Source: Acanthaster planci (lineage: Eukaryota > Echinodermata > Asteroidea > Valvatida > Acanthasteridae). From it: a stretch of DNA of 64,000 nucleotides. The notes under the pieces are model-generated. The model did no database searches and was not told the DNA's origin. It saw only the letters and a list, made by a program, of their open reading frames with translations. The DNA lies in contig NW_019091590.1 of assembly GCF_001949145.1 (NCBI RefSeq), positions 62,001-126,000 on the forward strand. The letters run 5' to 3'. The position numbers and the translations under genes are program-made. Positions 41,356 to 54,057 of the stretch are shown here, piece after piece; position 1 is the stretch's first letter, and every line of letters begins with the position of its first letter.

Positions 41356-44300
41356 CTTCTCTCCGCAGATGGAGACCATAATTTATTTTTAACAATATAC
41401 AGACAAACAAAATTCACAAACATAACCTGGTAACTAAAAATTGATAAGACAACATTAAACCACCGTATTATATGAACCCAGCTGCACAAAATTTGAAACA
41501 AATTCTGCAAAAGAGATTTTAAAAAATAAACAAGATCAGATTTTAACGAAAATACGTCCACCGTCTTTCCCATTTTAAAACAACTTTTCTACTTCATCCA
41601 AACAAAATAAATTGCCGTGTGTATTAAGCCCCAATAAAAACATAGGTAGTATTTTCAAGTTACTGCGAATTGAATGTTTTGCGCGAGAATAACTTTGGCC
41701 GTGTAGTTTTGCGTGTATACATTGATGGAGTACATTGTACATGAACGTGCACCTGTGCACACATTAATCATGGCCGGCCGGTCAGCAGAGAGCCAAAATT
41801 GAAATTGATCAAAACACAGGCCAATTCGCAATAGCTTAAACATAACATGGTTACCTTTTTCAAACTCTCTTTCAATTATGAAGCATGTATGGAAAAACTG
41901 GAAAACACTTCAAATTTTCGAGTTAAAAATACCTTTTTTTACGTTCGGAAATGTAACGTACACAGACTTGACATCTTTCATCCCATTTTCTCCGAAATCA
42001 CTTATGATTAACAAGGAACACGTTGCAAAATGAAATCTGAACCCTGATTATATTTCTCTGGTACAAATTCAGCAAACTTTTACACAATGCGGAAGATCTC
42101 CGCAGATGGATTTTGGCATAGTCGTTTACTGGCGCTATTTTAGAAAGCAACAGAAAGTGACCACGGCTTTGCCGAATTTTAGCGCATGCGCAACAACTAA
42201 GTGGAACTTAAGGGGCGAACATACGTGTAAAGTCACGTTCGGGAGAAAAGGAAAAAAAAACATCCAAATCACGTGTCCCAGCCGGATATCACGAGCGCTG
42301 CGTCCACGAGGACTGCGCATGGATTGGTGTTGTCGATAACAAGCCACATTTCAACCAGTCCTCTTTACGGACGTGTGAAGATGCTGTGGGCATCAGTCAC
42401 AAAAATTTTTGTCATTCGTTGCAGGGCGCTGGCGGCGCGTGGCAAGTTCACTGACCGCTTAGAGAGGTGACTGGGTAAAGTAATTGACAAATTCTTCCTT
42501 TGCGTTGGCTTGGAATATCTATTTTCAAAAAAGACACTCTTCAGTTTACACTCATTTCGTTGATCAATAACAGGGACGAGTCTACATAGTTCAGCTGACG
42601 TCAACAGTGGGGGCTAGAGCAAGGCAACCTTTTTTGTCGCTTATAGTAAGATAGTTTTACTACACAGCACCACAAAAGGTGAATGACCGGTCTCACATTA
42701 CCCCTCAACACCCGAGGTCTTAGTTCAAAAGTTAGTATCACAGTTCTCCACATCACAAACTGTAAAGCAACTTTATTCAGAACCGTTAGTTGTTTTCAAA
42801 CATAAAGGGTTTGTTTGCGGGTGAAGACAGAATAGACCCGTGATAGGCCTTCACTGTACTAATGAAATTTTCATTCTAGGCCATGGAGTATCCGCCCCAC
42901 AGACATGTAAACGCACAGACCGCCGGTTTTGCGCGTAAAACCGTGATTTTGAAAAGTATGGGCAAACAATGAGCAAAACGACGGATGGCAGCGCGTCCAG
43001 TGCGCATGACGTGCAACGCACTTACATTGCCTGTATTTGTTTACATGTAGGCCTATATGAGCTTCCAAATACGTTCACCTTTTTTTGCTCTTCGGTACTG
43101 CTATCTGTTCTTTTCAACTGTTGCAGCCACATTGTTTTGAATCCCAAATTAAGTAAAGAGAGAGGTTATTTTACAATAGAAAAATTTTATGGCTGGAATT
43201 CTTCATTTTATGTAACAAAAAAAAAACAAAAAACAAACAAAAAAATACATCTTGAAAATGGAATTCTTCAACTGTGCGTAAATTCCCTATGCCGGAGGGT
43301 GAATTTGCCCGTATTTTGATTCTAGTCGGGCGCCGGGCAGGTCACGAAAACCCCCGTAGTTTTGAATAGGGCTTGGTGGTCTATGCGTTTATTATGTCTG
43401 TGATCCGCCCCGAGCTGAAGTGCACCCCCAATCGGCGAAAGAAGGACAGGTGGTTACAAGCGGGTTCTTGCACGTGTTCTGCGTGTACGCAAAGACCATA
43501 CATGCCGCAATAAATTAGTTACTCGCACTCAGCGTGCTCGGCGTCAAACGCGCATACTTGCGCACCTCATGACCCGCCTATGCATGAAGTTGTAGGATAC
43601 ACCATGAAGCAATAAAACACATAAGCATAAGTAGGTTATAACGAATGAAATAAAGATCACTCATAGGAAGTACATCAAGGCAGTCATCACCGTGTATATA
43701 CATCATTCGTTATGATTTAAAGATGCCATGGACCACACACAGAAAATAGACCATACGTATATTCAACTATACTTTCATGCGATCCTGGTTTTCTAGACAC
43801 ATTGCTTGTATGTGTGAAGTCGTGAATTTATTTGTTCTAAGGATACCCCGCGGCGACGTAATTGCACTTAAAGAATGGCTGAACAGTGAAAACATACTAG
43901 GGCCTACATGTAGCTGGCTGGCTGCACTAGGCATGACCTACTAGTCTGTTAACGGTACACCAAATATAATAAGTATATAGTCCTACGCAACGCACATCAC
44001 CAGAATTTCTTGATGCCAACGGTGCAATTTCATGAGCGCTCTAATTCCTAAACTTCGCTTTATTAAATATAAATGTGGTGCAGGCCCTACCTAAAATCGC
44101 ACAAGAAGAAACTATGGTGTGAATAGATTATTGAACAAACTTTTTATAGTTTGAACACATACTATCTGGCTGATACATTTCATCAGAGTTTAAAAGTACT
44201 TGCATACAATGCTTCCCGAGTTAAATCAATAATGTTTTCATAAACATAATACAGTCGCGCCAACAAATGGAGCTTCATTACACGGTCGGCAGATACACGC

Positions 44301-45266
44301 CGCAGGCTGACCTGTAATATGAAGAGATATGCCACCCCGCGTGAACGGCATAATAATTCATCATAAGCCCAGGACAGAGAGGTATTAATAGGATGGCACT
44401 ATAGATACAGTTAAATCACGCGTGACTGATTCATTATTCTTCGCAGACACGCAGGAGGATATAATGTTGCGCATGTCCAGGCGTTCGCACCGCATGCCTT
44501 AATTCAGTCTAAACAGCCCCACGGGAGAAAGATTATGGATAGGCCCGTTCCATCCTTTCACGCAGCGCAAACTTACCGTAAAATATGCATAGGCTAGACT
44601 GTTCTCTGTTGTCTCTGCCTCACTTTGTAGAGTGTAACTGCACGAGCAGAGAGACTTGTGAATGGCTACTGTTTCATGTTGCTATTAAAGTGTCCGAGTC
44701 ATGAATGCTTGTCATGACACCGTCTTTGTGCAACTTTGTAATGCTGGTCATGTGACTTACCCTCATTTTTTTCAAGGTTTATTATGTATAGAAATATGCA
44801 CTTTATTCACATTCAAAATTGTGCTTGTAATTTCATGGCAACCGAGGGCGCCGCCTGTTGACGAGATGTCATTCAGGGAAGACCCTTTTCAGTATACCAG
44901 CTTTGGTCACTGTAAGCGTTTTCGCGACTTGATTATGCCTATGTGACATGATTCTTCGGTTCGTGAACCAAAAGTTGGAGTTGGTTTATCCATAGGGTTC
45001 ATCACAGTTCAGTTCGTTCGAAATGGCGGAAAATAAACATAAACATTTTTGTCTTGAATGAATTATACATTTCAGAATTCGTTGTTAACAGCAGCGAATT
45101 CTTCTATAGAACAGCACTGGTGAGAAACATGCGAATATTTATTGAAATGATGTTCATTAACAGTATCATCTGCATCCTTGCACTTGCTTCTGTCAGATGA
45201 CGTAACCGTTTCTGGTTCTTCGTTCTTGTGGGCAATTCTTATCATGTTCCTAGTTATGGCCCTTTT
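41356..45266. other. No gene recognised
   Basis: Mixed AT-rich sequence with a few CpG-richer patches (for example 42280-42470). Open frames are short and lack domains. Confidence 0.5.
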
Positions 45267-45665
45267 CACTAATAAATTCATAATTATGCACACATATGTG
45301 CACAAATGACCCTGGCGGCAAGGGCCATTGAAAGTGCACAGGGGTGCTATTTTGATCATTTTCTCTCAAGTTTTCTGGCCTTGTTCAGTTTTTTTCTCCA
45401 GAAAATCCCATTAAATCATTTTTGTTGTTCGTTTCTAACCTAAGCGTGATTTTTCCCGTTCTCTCGTTTTTCTCGCGCACACTGCTCAGATTAGAAACTA
45501 ATAGCAAAACAATTAAATGGGATTTTCTGAGGAAAAAAATTAACAAAGCCAAAAAAATTGAGAGAAAATTATCAAAATCGCAGTATTGCACCCATGTACA
45601 TTTTCAATGCCGCTTGCCGCCAGGGCCATTTGTGTGCATTCGGGCATAATTATGAATAACTAGTG
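45267..45665. mobile_element. Large foldback element, about 400 bp
   Basis: Begins cactaataaattcataatta and ends with the complement (ttatgaataactagtg). The arms continue to pair over roughly 170 bp each, including ccctggcggcaagg / ccgcttgccgccaggg and aaaatcccattaaatcattt with its partner near 45510. No transposase frame, so a non-autonomous foldback element, with CACTA-type outermost bases. Confidence 0.7.
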
Positions 45666-48600
45666 ATAAGGTCGATTGCTTTGACCTCGCAAACATGTTT
45701 CTGGTTGGCGGTCGCCAAACCACGCCCCTGTTGAAACTGTAAACCCAAAATCTGCTCGCTGTTGTTTGCTGGCATACTGCCAAATGCTTGCAAGAAAACG
45801 AATTACCAAAGAAAAGGGTACTGTTAAAAAAAATTAAAAATAAAAAAAACATCTAGACGTTTTTGTGCTCAAATCAATGTAACTGCTTGGTGGGAGACTT
45901 TCAGATGCTTGTTGGTGGCATGCATACTCTTTTTACTAGTTCTGAACACGAACGCGTTGTTTTGAGCATGCGTACATAGTTCTGAGCACGCGCACTAGTG
46001 TAATAAAGAGCGGTATGTCTGTTGCCACCAACGTCTCAACGTCTCCCATTGGACTTCCTCAGTCCAGCGCGGTATGTTTTGTGGCTTCGGGTAACAATAA
46101 GAGCATGTATATTCATTTGCATGCAAGTATACACACAAAACGTGGGGTTTTTTTCAATTTCTTTTATACATTTATCTTGGTTTAATACCTGTGTATATCA
46201 CAAATGCAAAGAGAACAAAAAGGCCCCTGTACACGGAAAATTGAGATTTATTCAGTCATTTATACACCAGTAACATGGAATTTTTTGTTTTTTTAAGGGT
46301 TTTTTTTTCGACCGACCTTATCTCAGGTGGTAAAAGAAATGAGAACCATACAATTTAATAAGGGCGCCGTAACCTAACAAAAAAGGTAAAATGAAATAGA
46401 CATTTTTCTCCTGTGCAGAGGGACGCACTGTGCGATAATTTTGGCATTATTTAGGCTTTAACAAACTCAGAGAACCGGAGGAAAGTGATTGTCTACCCTT
46501 TGACCGGTATTTCGTTCTTCCATGGAGATGTGCATGAATAAGTAGGAGTATTTATTGTGCGTGCTGATCTGTTCTTTTTCCCCTTCGACATCAAGATCTC
46601 TTTCTCGTTTTATTGGAATCATCGTCTTGGCCACATTATGCCTACCGTTTCCTGCCTTGATTATCTCCCATGATTTATGTCTTCCTCAAGCAGCTCTCGC
46701 ATTCACCTTTTCGGCACTCGCCCGCACAGGTTCGTTAGGCCGCAGCCCTGCTCTTGAAAAAACGTATCTCCGGCCGAATCACCGGTACGGCGTCACGCTT
46801 GTTTGCACGTGTCCCCATTAATCACAAGTACTTAGCGGGATGCGGCCATCATCATTAGTTACAACACGAGACCTATACATCCAATCTGTGAATCTCTTAT
46901 TATTTAGTCGTCCCATAATTAAGATACAGATAAATTAAGATAAAGTAGCGCGCCACGGACTGAGCAGAGGTAGTCGACCGTGTTCTTCCCATTTCGTGGT
47001 TTTTAAAGAGAATTATTCGCCAGGAATGGAATTTTTAATCCGAGTATTTCCTTAAGCGGGCATGAAGCTTGACGACAAAGCTTGTTTTCGTCTTCATAAT
47101 TTTTCTATATTCGCGATACATATATAACAGTATGCATGATTCAAGGTGTACACTGTCCTCCCATAGGCCTATCATAATATACCGGTAATCCTTTCAAATC
47201 CAGAGCTCTAGTTCTTATATTATTCAAAGCTATCTAGCCCAGGTTGGACGTTGTCTTCATTTCATTACGGCTGGCGTCCAGGGTATTAAAGTTGTGTAGG
47301 CGAACAAAAACGACCGCAAATTTGGTTCTAATTTGTTCTTGGTTTACCTTGTTGAAGAAACTAATTTTTCACGTTTACAAGTTCTTCGTGGCATTATCTG
47401 TCCGTCTGAGGAAAACGAACCATAGACTACAAAGTCGAAGAAAATAAGTGAGAAACAACGTTACTGTAGACGTAATTCATCCGTTCTCGAGTCTAGTTGT
47501 AAAGTGCACGCACGTACAGTACAGGAGTCCGAGCTGCGTGCACACACTACGCGTGCGTGATTTCCAGTGAAGGACTGTTGCTCGCCCGCGCTACACAGAG
47601 GCCGTGACTGGTATCCGGCTTTAACCCGCATGCCGTCGAGCCGATATAAAAAATGCTGTTCTGTTTTTGTCGGATCGGGGGCTTCAGACTGACCAATTTA
47701 CCCACTATTGGTTACCCCTAAAATGTTCATATTTTGTTCTGCTTTAAATTTAGGTTTATAAAATTAATTTCCGACACAAGCTGCCATTTTATAAGAATAA
47801 CCCCGTTTGGTAGAAGGCTTAATTTGTACGTGCAGGGTTCTTGTATTTGTACGGCAAGAAACGGTCCAACGATCTCTCTTTGAAGTGTTTCACATGGTTA
47901 ATTTGTTCGTAGCGTTTTATTGGTTAAAGATTTATAAATACACAATATTGTAGAGATCCGATTTTTATTAAAATGAAACAGTAACTTATCCCGATAATTG
48001 AGGAATAAAAAGAGGATTATACATTGCGGGCATGATGATCGTGGTGAACAGGCGGAGCAATGCTATATTGATGGGGAACAGAGTATGAAGAGGCAGTACT
48101 GGCGCGCGCAAATGCGGTAAGTGGCGATCAAGCACAAATCCTGCCGTTGATCGACCTTTCCTTTTTTTATTCGTAAACTAAACATACAATAAGCCGACTG
48201 AATTGGCAGTGACGAGTTGGATTTTAGAGCAGTGGAGAGATAGCTAAACTGTGTCGAAGATTTTAAACCGTAAAGTAGGTGATTTTTCGTTTTTAAATTC
48301 AGGCCCAAAAGATTGTTAATCGTCGTTTTTGACATATCAGTCTAGCTTATTAACAGAAATTATCTAGCCAGCGCTTTCTGGAAACGTTCTCCATTTCTAA
48401 AAAAAGATATTCGGTATAACTTTTCAAATGGAACAGATCAACAGATGTTTGTAAATTGCTAGCAACAGAAATGTACCAAAGCCTTGTTGGATAATACCCT
48501 CTCTCCTCGACAAGGAACTGCCGGATCCCTTAACTTCTATTGAATTTTGTGGTCTGTCTATTTTAAGTCCACCTATTAACACATAATACATGCTCAAAAA

Positions 48601-51600
48601 TGGTCAGAATTTGAACAAATCGTGAATTTTAACTTTCCCGTACTGGCCGTAGTGGACTCAGCTTGCATGCAGGTAACTAACTAGGCCAACTGTCACCAAC
48701 GCACGCCACAGCGTCGCGCCTGGTCCGATGTTGTGTGTATTCGGTATAGTATGGAGATCAATGGTACTCGTGGCTGAGAACCACGGTGCCGCTGTGCGGT
48801 GAGCGTTTTCGAAACAGTGGATTCGTTTAGACGTCAGTTTCGCTTGTTCCAGTCAGAACATGTAGTTTCGGTGTGCGTGTACGCGGCTCGGAATCTCGTA
48901 CGCCGAATGGTTGCGCGCGCACACTTTACAAACTGCACTAGAGAACGGCTGAAAACAGTCCACAACAATGGCAAGAATTAACGTTACGTCCGACTTTATT
49001 TTCCCGTTTTTTTCTTTCGTGGTGATGTGTCGAATTTATTAACCCACCAGACGTGGAGATAAGGACGCATAGGAGTTACAGACGTGAAATTGGCTCCTTG
49101 AAAAAAGGTAAAATGTTCCAGATTTAGTTACAACATTTTTCTCCCGATTTTGCACCTTTTATGCCCTGGACTCCCTCCGTAACGTAGTATGGTCGGGGAG
49201 TCCACCTGGGCTAAAAGCGACCCATTCGCAGTATCTCGTGTCTATGAACTGAGATACGGTTACACTCGTTGCTTGGTACGCGCCTTATGCAGTTCAAATG
49301 CAAACACTTGAACAACTTTCCCACTCCCAGTAGGGCTTGCTTTGCGATATAATGTGAAATGACAGAACATACACAAATACACATATTCCGCATGAAGACA
49401 TTTCATTCCAATTCTGGTCTTTATAATTATATGTACAAAAGAATGATTTTTACACATTAAAGTAAACGCAGTTAAAAGGGTTAGAAGATACTGTAACAAT
49501 TTTTCATATTGTAACATTGTTACAATGGCTCGAACCCCGCGCCCCAGATTTCGGGTAAGGGTGACGTCAAAAGTTCCCAGGCAACTGTGAATATTGTTCC
49601 AACAGGATTACATGCAAAGAGCCGATTGCGAGCAAATCTGTTTTGGCAGGCAACAGGTTTGACACTGAAACAATTTTCCAACAGGAAAACGTTCTGTTCT
49701 GCTCTACGAAAATAGGCTAAGGTATCTCATATTCCTCTGAATGAATATCCGGGGGGAAAACTTACCAGCCGCAAATCGACTTCCGCTTGCCATGTTTACA
49801 GCCAACATTCAATTTTGTTTCCACTGATTTTCATCAGGTGAGAATAAATCAAACTCAAGACAAAACGGGCAAGCGTCTTTGCGCCGTGACACGTTTGTTA
49901 CCTTTGCGGGAGCATACATCGATGCAAGAACCGCGCTATACGCGCTAATAAACGCTAAAATTCGGTCATGACTTCGCAGCTAGCTGTACAACCCCTGGCA
50001 TTTCACCACTGCTGATGAAGCATCATTTCCCCCATTTCCCCTCTCGAAGATTAAGGAGGTAAATTTACGGCGGCTTTAGCATACACGGCTAGAGTTTCCG
50101 CCAACCCCGTCTCAGGCCCTACTTCAAAACAGACCTTTTTTATGCATAATGGACGCCTCGAGAGCAAATTCACAGCAGCCGAGGGGGGTATCAAAATTGA
50201 AATCGACCCGTGCGCGCACGCTTCTCTACGCCATGGATCCCCGTCAGCCTGTTGTTCCACGTGAGTTGGAAAAACAGAGAAATGAAATCAACCTTAATTT
50301 AGGGGGACGGTCTCTTGATATTCGGAGGTACTGATATGGCACATGCGGAGATTGGAATGGACTGTTATCAATCACCTCGAGTCAAACGACAATTGAGAGA
50401 TACCTCGCTGTCCATCAGCACTCAGACAACCGTCACACAGCGGGGAGTTAAAGTTGCTGAGGACGGACTCGAGTGCACACTTACCTCGCATTTTTGGTAT
50501 ATGGAAGCTTCGGGGCTATTTCCGTCAGCATATCCACGTTCACTAGAAAAAGACGCGGCAGCAGCAGAGAGAGAAAGGCTGAGAAATGGGCTCCTCGATC
50601 TGTTCCAGGGTTCCTTGCTCTATGGTTTCACACACGGCCCATGTAGCACTCTTCCGTCGGCGGCCATCATGGCGCTAAAAGCCATTCTGAACGACAACAC
50701 GCCCGCAGGCACATTATGTCCCTCTCAACATACACGCAGTGAACCGTCATCAGAGCGGACACGGCTTATTGCAAGCATCTGTCAATATCCTCCCGGAAAA
50801 TACCGCACCGAGGGATAATTGATTCTGAAAACAACAGCCGGGGATTCGGTTTTGATAATGACAAAAATTGCATGCGCAGTTATGCGAATGCTACCTGTTG
50901 AATGTAGTAATGCCAGTCTAAAGCAATTGCTTCGATTGATATTTTTAAATTGAAATCAGGTAAAACTGCATATAGTTGAATTACTGTTCCAGCGTAAATT
51001 ATTTTCATATGTAGTGTATGAACTGGAAAACCAGACCCGCATAAATATGTCCTTTTTATTGAACCCAGGAAATTCAATGTGAATTTAAATGTCGATATTG
51101 TTATTTGCGACAATCTAATTTCTCTGAGTCTTAGAAGGACGATCATGCATCATTGGGGCCACCGTTGGTAAGTAGCCCGTGACTATAGTTGCTGAAAAGC
51201 TCCCTTCCCATTGAAGGGGTCATTAGAGTGGAGACTGCTTCATAAGTTGGCGCGAAAGCAAACACGAAAACGAACAATGTGACGTCAAACAAAAATATTC
51301 GTGATGCGAATTCGCAAAAGTTGAGTTCATTTCAGCTCAAGCGAACTTTGCTGCAAATCATTCGTGACGTGAAATTTGCTCTGTTCTCACGTTCGCCAAC
51401 ATTCCCACCAGCATTGGCAACACCTGAGGGGAGGTTGCATCCTCCTCGCTGATAAAAAAAAAGTTTTTCGCTTCGCCGAGGTGATTCCGTCGCGTCCCTG
51501 GAATGTTGCCAGTCGTGCGTGCAACGCAACCCTTCCTGCGAAAACCGTTGTCTAGAAAAAAAACACCTCTTTAAACGTTACTTTCCACATCGATCGACCC

Positions 51601-53847
51601 CCCCCGCCCAAAAGGCCAATGGATGTTTTCCGTGGGAATCCAGTCACCGCTGGCAACTAATGGAAGGCATGATCTTACAAGCCGCATTCCTCGGTCGCTT
51701 CGAAGACGATCTGAAGGCATGAACTGATGTAAAATATGAATTATTCACTTCCTATAGAATTGACGTTTGTGAGTTGTCAGAATCAGCAGCTGTGATTTGT
51801 TCCGTAATAACGTTGTGTTTCTTAGCAAGTTCTTCCGTGATATTCTTCACGTGTTCCCTAAGACTGTGCAGCTCTAAATTGACGTTCAATTAGCCAACCG
51901 GCAGGCAATGTCGGTTTGGGCCGATTTTTCTTTTACCATATATTTTTTTGTTTGACAACAGCAGAAGACATTTTGAAACATCGGATCATTTCTCAAGCCC
52001 TCATCAAAGCTCTGTCCAGATTCTCCATAAGTATTTATCAAGCAAGCTGAACCCTTTCTGATTCAAGTTTCAGACTCTGACTTTGAGCTTAACTCAATTT
52101 TGGCTTAAGTTTAAAAAATGGATCCAAGGGCAACATTAAAAAAATCCAGTAGGCCTAAGCATGGCAAATTATATGGAGTTCCGAAAATGCCACTTAACTT
52201 GTGAAACTTAAGGCGGTGACATTTTACGGAGGTTTTCATCATAAGAACCTTGGACATTATTTATTATCATTATTATTATTTTATTATTGTGGGATGGGGA
52301 CACCCCGAAAGTTGCAATGGAGGCGGACATCAAATGAAGTTATTCCAGGATGTCGACATAATCCCAGATTTCTTGATGCCGTGGTAAGTTACCGGGATTT
52401 CAGGAAAAGCCATAGTGTCAACAATTCACGTGCAGCGATGTCGTCAACTCACGATTGTCGTGTCAGTTTCGATTGATGGTACCTCCATCTGCAATGTACG
52501 AGCCCAAACCAGAAAGAGCCTCAAGACTTGGGCCACGCGTTGCGTATACGTCAAAATCGCTCCCGGGGAGACTTTGACGGCCGAACGCAAGGCACACGCG
52601 TGTTATGTTAATGAAGTTGATTTGTTTGTCTGTGAAAGTGAAGCGCATGAACGTATGAACGCATCATGTAAAGCAACGCACCCAAAAAAAGTCGAAAGGC
52701 GCCTTTACTCTGTCGGGGTTTCATATTTATTTCTAATCAACTTCACATTGTCAGCATGTTTAAGTCCTGCAATGCACGTATGCCTTAGTTCCTATTAAAA
52801 TGCAGGCATCAACTGTAACACAGAGCATCACGAGTACTTCAATCCCAGTCACCTTTGTGTATTTAATTCTCACTTTCTACTGAAGCTAACAAAGAAATTT
52901 CGATTTTGTAACATGTTCTACGATGCCTGGTTATATAAAAACCATCCAATTTGCCCTTTTGTAATCGCAGACATCACAACTTCGCCTACAGCGTGTGAAA
53001 CGCATAGTGCTAGAGTGCCCACCGGGGTGGCATGCACTGGAGTCTGATTAAACTGTCGAGTAAATCAGATCTGCCGCTTTTGAGGGAATTTCCTTCGGGT
53101 CTCTGTCACATTTAAGTGCGTTTCTTTTTTAACGCGACGTTTTCGGGTGAAAGATTAGCCATTTATCAAGAGTATCTAAATCCTCGAGTGCATGTGCACA
53201 AAATGATGTCCCGAGAAGGAACGGTTGGGTCGGGCTGACAGGCCTGGAAATCTACTCAGTCTGTCAGGTCGACGTAATTAGAATGAGAGCGAGAGGAAGC
53301 TTCGAGGATTCCGAGATTTCACTGGTTGCGATGTGCGTGGCGATTCCTCCTTCCCCGGTGCCTGACCGGACAGGCGAGGCTCGCTGGTGCGAGTGTAGTC
53401 AATCCATCTTGACCTTGAACGAGGTCACTATGCCAGGAAAGTGATCATGACGCAGTGGCTGTTCCCACGCTACAGACTTAGCAATCTGGAAAACTGAATT
53501 TTTCCATTACACACAAACGTCCCGGCTTGGGGGGGGGGCTTGACTTAACACGTTTTTGAATGTTAGACATTCCATAGTCGTTAAAAAAATTCCTTTTAAT
53601 CATAACTGCATGGCTGTGTGAAAGAATATGAAAATTGCTTTCCCAAACTTTCAGCTTCGAAAACGTTCCGCAAGTGGGTTTTAAGGAAGTTCCAAAAACC
53701 ACAATTTTGACTTTTCTGAATAAATGAATGAAGACTTATGTTAATTTTTAGTTATATCAATCTTTAATGTCTTTTTTATTGAAAATGAGAACGCAAAGAC
53801 AACAGAGCAAAATTCAACAGAGTGAGTTTGAAGTTCATCAATAACAC
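45666..53847. other. No confident gene; a few unassigned open frames
   Basis: The longest open frame is 167 codons at 50315-50818 (plus). A possible first-exon-like segment lies at 50149-50262. Neither shows a recognisable domain. A (TTA)n-like stretch lies near 52258-52290. Confidence 0.5.
50315..50818 (+). other. Unassigned 167-codon open frame
   Basis: Starts MIFGGTDMAHAEIGMDCYQS and contains a charged stretch EKDAAAAERERLRNGLL. No signal peptide, no membrane segment and no family I recognise. GC content here is higher than in the neighbourhood, which alone makes longer chance frames more likely. Listed only because it is the longest frame of the right half of the window. Confidence 0.12.
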
Positions 53848-54057
53848 TGAGAGACGGTGCTCTCTGGAGAGACGATGCTCTTCAGAGAGAGGTTCTCTTC
53901 AGAGAGACGATTCTATTCAGACAGAGGTTCTCTCCAGAGAGACGGTTCTCTTCAGAGAGAGGTTCTCTTCAGAGAGAGGTTCTCTTCAGAGAGACGATTC
54001 TCTTCAGAGAGCGGTTCTCTTCAGAGAGGACAGTTTTCTTCAGAGAGACAGTTCTCC
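53848..54057. repeat. 17-18-bp minisatellite of self-complementary units
   Basis: About twelve head-to-tail units of the type ggttctcttcagagaga / cgattctcttcagagaga. Each unit contains the near-palindrome tctcttcagaga, so the array can fold into many small hairpins. Two plus-strand frames stay open through it (SSERGSLQRD-like repeats) purely because of the repeat. Confidence 0.92.
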
